A stretch of DNA of 64,000 bases, from assembly GCA_963573305.1 (NCBI GenBank), contig OY754330.1:5146001-5210000 (forward strand). Reading direction: 5' to 3'. Source of the DNA: Pyrrhosoma nymphula (lineage: Eukaryota > Arthropoda > Insecta > Odonata > Coenagrionidae). The position numbers and the translations under genes are program-made. Below, piece by piece: positions 56,860 through 64,000 of this stretch. Within the stretch, counting starts at the first letter, position 1. Every line of letters begins with the position of its first letter. Below the pieces are notes generated by a model. It saw only the letters and a program-made list of their open reading frames with translations. It made no database searches and had not been told where the DNA came from.

Positions 56860-58090
56860 AGTGCACTTTGAGGAAACATATGACAGGGTACATAGAAAGG
56901 CTAATATATGACAGGGTAAACAGAAAATACTTAGTATAAGGCTTTATTCTAGTGATTATGAGGTCAATAAGCAGTTGTTGAATCTTATGAAGGAAATAGG
57001 GAAAACGATAATAATAAGGTTTGTGTGAAAATTAATGAGGCCTTGAGTGTCTGGTTTGAAGTTAAACCGGACCTAAATCAAGAATTCACTACGTCGCCCT
57101 GGCTGTTCAATATTTTAACGAATAAAAGTATTGGAAATTATTGCAGCAATATTGTCGGATTAATGATTGGAGATGTAAATGCTGCTGTACTGCGCGCCGA
57201 TGATGCTTTACAGCTCTCTGAGAGACCACAGATATAACAGGGGCGAAGAGATAACATCTGTGAAGCAACATTGAGAATGGATTTGAGAGTAAATGCATCA
57301 GAGACCGAGGTAGTTGTTTTTGACAGGGAAAATAGGAAGAATGATCGAACGATGAGGGCCAATGATGAAATAATTGAACAAGAGGACGATTTTGCGTACC
57401 TTAGCCGAATACTTGTGAAAGATTTTTGGACTGATACGGAGATAGAGAGAGGCGAGCGTAAGCTGGAAGGAAACTAGGAGGTGTTTACATAGCAAGGAAT
57501 GAGTGTTTGTCTAGGGAAGCGAACATTTCAACTAGTAACTAAAGTGTTCGCCCCACCATCTTCATTATATGGCTCCGACACCTGAGCATGCCAGGATAAG
57601 TATTAACAAAGATTTTCCATTCATTGCGATTGCACTAATGATCATGTACGCAGTCACGCGCACGGATGCGAAGATACATACACCAAAGGCGGTGAACTTT
57701 GTCAAGTCGAATGATTTTTTCATGGCAAATTTCACCGTCTTTAGTGTAAATAAACGTAGACTTAATGCAGTGTGAATGGGGTACTTGAGACATGCTTGCG
57801 GTAAAAGTTGAAGGGATAAGTTAAGGAAAGAGTGGATGCTTCAGCGGTGGTCATGTAAGGAAGGACCACAAGCATGCTCCGATGTTTCATTGGTTTGGCC
57901 ATGTTGAGAGAATGGAAGAAAGGACGAAACATATGAGAGAGATAGAGCAGTAAATGGTGCAATTGGAAGGGCATGCGTGAATGACGAGGAGGAGACTCTA
58001 AGGAAGAGGAATGCTTGGAGTCTTAAGGATAGGAGACCGTGTTTAAAACAACGCATGGAATGCAATAGGAACGAAAGATGTATGAAAGGA
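56860..58090 (+). pseudogene. Non-LTR retrotransposon ORF2 remnant (RT to C-terminus)
   Basis: Plus-strand pieces in order: ALFEETYDRVHRK near 56862-56900 (cf. FEKAYDRVxR); VKINEALSVWFEVKPDLNQ then SPWLFNIL at 57025-57117 (cf. WFxVxxGVRQGC(V/I)LSPxLFN); RADDALQLSE with the catalytic Asp-Asp at 57199-57204. After a break come LRVNASETEVVVF and DFAYLSRIL (57280-57410), APPSSLYGSDT near 57550-57583, and HWFGHVERMEER at 57888-57923. These are RT, thumb and C-terminal landmarks of a LINE. Stops and frameshifts lie between them, so it is dead. A SINE copy sits inside at 57611-57755. The 5' part (endonuclease) is missing. Confidence 0.75.
57611..57755 (+). repeat. SINE family B copy lacking its tRNA part, inserted in a LINE
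   Basis: This segment aligns to the reverse complement of 18018-18226 on both sides: TTTTCCATTCATTGCG..., CGCAGTCACGCGC, and TTTTTTCATGG. It lacks about 60-70 bases containing the B box and most of the tRNA-like head, with the junction near 57698-57704. Without the Pol III promoter it could not have been transcribed on its own. It interrupts the LINE between the LYG and WFGHV landmarks, so it inserted after the LINE. Confidence 0.65.
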
Positions 58091-59594
58091 TGGGGCACTA
58101 CGGAGGAAATAATGAAAGGAGAACCAGTTTCCTAAGCCCAACAGCAATAACTAAGCTCTTTGAATCTGTCGACCACGTAAGGGAATGCCGTGATGGGTGT
58201 TTATATGCACACAGGTATGTTCCTGCGCTCGACGCTTTCTTTCAGAGTAAGTCATGTGCACGCCGTGTAATAACGGTAATAGCAGGAAAAAAATCTTCAC
58301 GCAAAGAATTGAAGTTCCTTTAATCATTTGGTTTTCAATCGCATTTAAGAAGACAATAATGTGAATTTGAACATTGTCAAATTACGTTAAATTTGTTCAC
58401 ATTGAGAAAGTAGGTATAAACTCCAAACGTTAAATCAAAACAGCATCAAGCGTAATCGTATCTAAGAAGTTTCCGCCTAAAATGTTTCAATTCGTGAGAA
58501 AAAATGCACTGAGAAACGTATCCGTGGAGTCATATCCAAAGAATACAAAGGCATGAACCCTCACTAACTCACTCACTACGAAAAGAAGGAAGTTCAGCGA
58601 AAACTATAGTAATCAACTGCAAAAATATTTTAATACATGCTCCTATTTTGGAAATATTCGCCAATGATTCTGATGCAGATTAAAGGAGAGTTGTTCTTCA
58701 GAAACCTTCTGGATTAGCCATCCCAGGTTGTCTCTTGGGCCGGACGAGCGAGTCCCCGTCCGTGCCGGGGGAATGGATGCAGCAGCTACCCGGCAACCCA
58801 CCACGCACCACGCACGGTGCCATCGTGAAGGACATTCGACCGAATGCGCTCTTGAAACCCGGCGCTGTCTTCAAGTCTCCGAGGGCGCATAATCCTCAGT
58901 CCCGACGGAAAGTCTTCCTTAGTGGGGAAAGGGGTCTCTCACAATTAGCACTCCTCGCGAGAGATACGAACCGTGCACCTCAAAGGGAAATGTCGGCCGC
59001 TGCACGGGCGGTGGTGCATAGTGTGGCCGCACCAGTGAGCATCGCAGTTTCGGCCGACGTACGCCGATGAAGGATTCGGAGAGTGTAGGATTGTTCACTG
59101 GAGACATAAGCTTCAATTATTGCCCTTCAAACTATCTTCAAAGACTTAAAATCCAAAGTTCTATATGATTTACACTAAACGTAAAAAAAACGCTGATCGT
59201 CTGGAAAGCATGCGAAGGTAGTAGGACACATTAAGTATAAGTGTTAATTAAGTGGAATTCAAAATTAAGACAAATCTTAGTGAAATCATTTTTCGAATTA
59301 CGAAGAAATCAACAATTTTTTTGTATTCTATCGCCCCGTGTCCACAAGTGAGCGCCGGGCATTTAAAACACGATTTAAATTTTTCATAATGTTGGCAAAC
59401 TATTGCAACATTAATCTGTAATTATCAAAATACACCAAGAGTCATTCATTGACAGAAACTATTAATAGTATATATTTTGTCATTTACTGTGAGTAAAAAA
59501 TAGTCAGCGATTTTATTAGAATATGAGAAAACGTTTCCGGCGTAACTTTGTGGAAATTTCTAATATTCATATTGAAAAAATCACTTGGTAAAAA
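58091..59594. other. Unassigned; GC-rich patch at about 58700-59080
   Basis: The 111-codon plus frame 58735-59070 shows no domain. The remainder is AT-rich. Confidence 0.35.
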
Positions 59595-59660
59595 ATCCAC
59601 ACTTTAATAATGAAAAAACCGACCCAGGTTTCGGCAACTCAGTGCCATTTTCAAGGTATC
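59595..59660 (-). repeat. Hammerhead-like Penelope-type 3' end (decayed)
   Basis: On the minus strand: TTGAAAA (59654-59648), one extra T, then a 4-bp stem GGCA/TGCC (59646-59643 and 59636-59633) around a 6-base loop, followed directly by GAAAC (59632-59628) and CTGGGTC. It is the same layout as at 26446 and 9089, with the CTGANGA box damaged. Confidence 0.45.
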
Positions 59661-61540
59661 TGATCCGGAAGATTTTTTTTTTTAATATGAAGAGGATTTT
59701 ATAAGAGTTGATCTATTACTAAGGGAATATGTATCTTGTCTTGCCGAATAAATCCTCAGTTATAAAACCGTGACTCGGTTGCACCCACATAAGGAATAGG
59801 AGGTTCTTTTAAATGTACAGGTAGTGCAAACGACATATTCTAAGCAGAGTTGAGTTTTCGACGATTGAACTGACTTTTGACTGACGCAAGAGGTCAGCAC
59901 AAATCAATCTTCAAATATCTCCTTAGCTCCATTCACATGCCGCACGCATTACGCCAGGACGGCGTGATTAGAGGGAGATTATTGTCCCAAGAATACTGCA
60001 ATTCACCAAGTGTCGTGCGCCGTCACTTAGGAACGAAACAGACTGATACGGTTTCATCAATCCTCAGGCATCTCACCGAAAAAGAACGTTCTTAATTTCA
60101 AGCAGTAGGAACACATGTCACGCAATGGCGGAAAGAAAGCCCGATGGGAAACGAAGGACGGTTGAAGGGAGGAAAACCACGACCCGTGCCACGAACTAAG
60201 AGCACACTCTGCCGCTGGCCTCGACACGAGGGTTGAAGACTACTTTTATCCTTAAAGCGATGTAACTCGGTCCAAACGCTAGCGTGAAGAGTCAATGCAC
60301 ACTACTTGCTACAGATTACGAATGGGAAAAATTGGCAATTAAACTTCAAATGTTTCACGAGGACTCCGAGAGATAAGGAAACAAAGCATTCTTTCCTTCT
60401 ACAGCAACAAATCTTCAATTCCTCACTTTCTCATCGACGGCCGGCCAAACCAAACCGAAGAATATTCTGGCCGGTGTGCATTCTTTTGCACATTGTTTTT
60501 GTAATTCTGAAGAGGCGTGCCTGGAGTTTACGCGGCCTTAGTTTACGCGGCGCGGACTAGACATGAGGCTCTAGCCGAGGCGGTGGCTCCTTGAGGCTAA
60601 CCAAGAGGGAGGTGGTCTTCCACAGCCCAGTACTTCTCCCGCATCCCCGTGGCGAGTGAGACAAGGCTACTCTCTCCCAAAGATGCCCTCCGAACCGCAG
60701 GAGAAACGTTGAGAGACACCAAATTCACCCCCACACTCACCTGCCGGACTTATTAAGCTACCTCGACGCAAAAGATACAGATAAGCGAATGTTTAAGTTT
60801 AAATAATAACTGCCAAAAAGAATACGAATAATATGACATAGACGTTTTAAACAAAGGAATTCAATTAGTAACTGGCATCCTTCATGAATGAGGAATGTAA
60901 AGAATTTTTAAGATGCAAAAATGAAAACACGATACCCATATATTGGTCACAAGTTAACTCTCTGATTCTCTTCTAAGTATGAGTAATTCTCAAATGTAGC
61001 AACTTTAAGTCTTTCAAAGGAGAAATGCCGTCATGGGCCCGAATTAATTCCATTGAGAATAAAATTCTTTTTCCTTTTAAAATTGTTCCATTGATTCACG
61101 ACTAGACCGTAAGGAAAATATTGCCAATGGGTCCATACTACTGGATAGAGCCAATATGATTCAAGAGCATCAATTTCCGATCAAAACAATGACATTTCGT
61201 CAGCAGGACACTTGAGGAACCCCACCACGGGAAAGCTCAAAGTTCAAGGAGAATAGTTAAATTTTCCTCGGTGACATGTAGCGCAATTCACTTGTATCCA
61301 CGTAGGTGGTAGGTACGTGACGGAATAGCCAAGCGAGGGGCGGCATTTTACGAGAGTGAATCATAACGGTTTACGTCTTACCTCGTCTGCATCACGATTT
61401 GCAAACGTAGGAATTTAAAGAGTAGGTATTTTTTTACATGGCTTCCATCCATCGTAGGAGGTGCTTTAGTAATTCTGCCATAATCCGCGTACGTAGGTGG
61501 GCGCGTGTAAATATGGCACTAAATTCCCACGAGATGGGGA
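59661..61540. other. Unassigned DNA
   Basis: Short frames only. A near-direct repeat GTTTACGCGGC occurs twice at about 60528-60552. Confidence 0.35.
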
Positions 61541-61765
61541 CACTGGCACGGGGGGGGGGGCGGGGTGGCTACGAGGCCACATACACTCTCCGGGAAGCGT
61601 GTTGGGGAAAGGTGGACGTGACTAGTGGTGTATGGCAGGGGGGACGGTGGCAGTTCCCTCTCTTAAAATGCTTTCCCAGGGACGCCTCCCCCATCATTTG
61701 ACGGGGGCGGGGGGGTTGGAAAGGGGGCGGTGGGGGTGGTTTGCAATCATCCCCGGACACGGCAC
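61541..61765. other. G-tract patch
   Basis: Contains a G run of ten at about 61551-61560 and another G-rich stretch at 61701-61740. No gene recognised. Confidence 0.45.
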
Positions 61766-63534
61766 GGTAGGGCTTTCTGCAATTTGAGACGTGTCTCAGT
61801 CGACGTGACTCCTGAAAATTTTTAAGAGCTCAACTTCCCACTTTCCCGGAAACGTTTTTTTCTCCTTGATCGCTTGTGTTTGGGTGAAAGGGCGAAAGGG
61901 ATTTACGATTTACGAATTGCAACTGGAAGTGTCGGAAAGAATTTAATTTCTGCGCGGACGGACAATAATAATTCCGTCGAATGGAGGGAGCCCCCATCGG
62001 CACCCACTGCTGCCAACTCAGCGCCGGATGTAACACGAGAGAGCAACTGCAGATGGGATATGCCAATGATGCCCGAAGCGACCTTAGTGCATCATTTTAA
62101 TCGAAGCAAATTGCACCGAGAAGCTACTGGGAAATTAGTTGGAAAGACCCTCACGCATTCATTTGGCATGGGAAAGGATAATTTGCAGATTTGTAAGGAA
62201 AATGTCGATAACTGGCAACATTAAGTGCTAGTTTAAAAGTAACAACAGACATTTTGGCGCCGATAAGAGGTAACTCCGCTTTAAATATGGGAAATGAAAC
62301 GTAACATCCATCACTGGCACCTGAGATACCATCAACTATTATAATCTCTCTGAAAATTTAACGTACCAAAAAGTACGACTTCTTAGCACAGCAGTCATAT
62401 GATACCACAGTCCTGATAATATATCCATCAACGGGATATCGATAGCTATTGGACGCTTTGTGATTAGCGCCAAGTAGTAATATGTCCGTCGAAGAGGACG
62501 TAAAATCGAGGTCCCCTTGGCGCCCTTCGTCGAGAGGGCGCTAATGCCCACGGCAGGATGCACTCCATCCTGCTTCCGTTCCGAAAACCATCCTTCCCTC
62601 ACCCACCCTACCTCGACGCATTGCAAATGACCTCACCGTTGACGGTCGCCTCCATAACAGGCCAAGCGACTCTCCGTGGCAATGCTATCGGAAGCCTAAA
62701 TGCGCGAGATTTCTTCGCTCAAGTTCATAAGCGTGTAAGGTTGGGTTATTCGGGATTCGAGATCTGAGAGGTCATTTGCGTCATCAGAGGGCAGGTGGGT
62801 GAGTGGGTGGAGGGACCTGGGGAATGGGAGGGAGAGTGGAGAGAAACCCGGTGTCGCCAACGGCAACACTCTCAAACAAATAAGACGAGCGGGGACTCCA
62901 CAGCTTATTGTCCCATGCGAACAGCCAAGCAAGCATTAACACTTAAAAAGAGTGCTCTCCACAGGCCACTCTAAGGATTCCACGGAGAAATCAAAGCCAC
63001 CGCCACGAACTGAACCCGAACTCAGTGAGTAACCGTAGCAACCTGACCCCTCTTAACAAATCTACTGTGCTCCTCAGTGAATTATTAAAGGACTTTTTGA
63101 CATCAACCATAACCAATTGTTTTTATTTTCAATACGTGCCTATTAATTGTCCTTTTCAAGAGTATTTAAGAAAGAAGTTTCCAAAATATCGACAAAATAG
63201 GCAGATAGAAATAAGATAGTTCATTGGGGGTAAGTGAAGGGTTCTGAAGTCGTCAAAGTCGCAAATAAAACATTTAATTTCATTCTGGAGCTTTGAGAAG
63301 ACACATATCGACTCGAATAAGACGAGTGAAAGAATCGGAGCCTAACTTATAAATTCCAGTGACAGCAGTGGAATACATTAGTGGCATTTGTCAGTAATTT
63401 ATCGGGCACGTAATCTCAGAAATGAAAGAAAATTGTTGGAAATAAAATGGACGGTAACTGGCAGGAAAGGGAGTAAATGCGAAATTCTGACGATTTACTA
63501 AGTAATTGATTTTCTACGGTCAATATTCGGAGGG
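61766..63534. other. Unassigned DNA
   Basis: A 116-codon plus frame (61874-62224) and a 95-codon minus frame (62339-62626) show no domain. No repeat termini are seen. Confidence 0.35.
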
Positions 63535-63541
63535 TATAAAA
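63535..63541 (+). promoter_or_regulatory. Possible TATA box
   Basis: TATAAAA follows GGAGGG. About 30 bases downstream the sequence TTGTCTCAG could serve as an initiator (near 63565-63574). An arthropod TATA promoter is possible, but no convincing ATG-initiated exon follows within the window, so this is tentative. Confidence 0.2.
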
Positions 63542-64000
63542 ATAGTCGCGCAACACGATGCAATAGTTGTCTCAGAGGTAAATATTTGGTGAAAATTATC
63601 TGCGAGGTAGAAAAATCGCTGTACTTTCTTTATAATAACGGTTTACTAGATTACAAACTGAATCTGACAAAAGAGAAAATTTACAGAGAGAGATCAATTG
63701 TAGGGGTTACGGATGCTAGCAACAGAATCCGCACCGACTGGTCAAAATACCCTCAAACCCAATTTGCGAGCTTCGCTCGATGGTCAGTCATACCGGTTTC
63801 GTTTTAATAATGTGAACATTTAAACAAGTTTTGGAATATACTCCTTGTGTGTACCATAAAGAACATTACGACACTACCATTGGAGACAGTTCAAAATAAT
63901 TACGAAATTATTGAAATTACCATTCCATAAACCACATAGTTGATATCCTAACGCTGCCTTTTACGTAATCCTGAGCCGATTGAAATCCACCTGAGTGCAC
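63542..64000. other. Unassigned DNA to window end
   Basis: A 73-codon plus frame (63586-63807) begins at a non-ATG codon and shows no recognisable domain. It may be the edge of something continuing past the window. Confidence 0.3.

Overview
The window looks like nuclear DNA of an invertebrate, most likely an arthropod and probably an insect. It has very low coding density, no operons, no long conserved open reading frame, and a dense layering of old eukaryotic transposable elements: hAT, P/THAP, Harbinger-like MITEs, Penelope-like, several non-LTR LINEs and tRNA-derived SINEs. The species cannot be named from sequence alone. I found no host protein-coding exon, tRNA, rRNA or CRISPR that I would defend. 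The longest open frames are low-complexity readings of C/G-rich or CT-rich tracts.

Region by region. 0-9 kb: two minus-strand LINE 3' fragments (3.2-4.0 kb), tRNA-like SINE heads (1.2, 4.1, 4.35 kb), a 270-bp foldback (7.16-7.43 kb) abutting a complete SINE (7.44-7.70 kb), and a near-perfect 23-bp hairpin (8.29 kb). 9.0-9.2 kb: an inverted repeat carrying a hammerhead-like stem-loop. 9.86-16.53 kb: the clearest structure, a 6,669-bp hAT-like transposon with TAGTGATGGG termini and an exact 8-bp target duplication (ATCATGAC) but no visible transposase. 17.06-17.47 kb: remnant of a Penelope GIY-YIG domain, then a SINE at 18.0 kb. 19.4-22.2 kb: G/C-tract-rich islands. 23.2-28.6 kb: two copies of a roughly 555-bp inverted-terminal-repeat element in opposite orientation, enclosing a LINE fragment, a palindromic pair of Penelope-type ends and a SINE.

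28.6-36.5 kb: alternating AT-rich DNA and CT/C-rich islands. 36.64-38.37 kb: a 1,733-bp P-like element with 30-bp TIRs, an exact 8-bp duplication (GTATGTCA) and a frameshifted THAP domain. 40.2-40.8 kb: broken R1/Jockey-like reverse transcriptase; 41.2-41.4 kb: second copy of the 7.4-kb SINE family. 46.0-47.6 kb: two MITE-like elements nearly back to back, the second with TTA duplications and an internal tandem duplication. 51.3 kb: a 163-bp hAT-type MITE. 52.4-53.9 kb: a decayed hAT element with a BED-finger remnant. 56.9-58.1 kb: plus-strand LINE remnant interrupted by an internally deleted SINE. The rest to 64 kb is unassigned.

The elements do not form a pathway. Together they record successive insertions. 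Two themes recur: a CTGANGA-hairpin-GAAAC motif resembling the hammerhead ribozymes of Penelope-like elements at five or six places, and short C/G-homopolymer islands every few kb. All family assignments rest on reading termini, duplications and translated fragments by eye; no database search was run.
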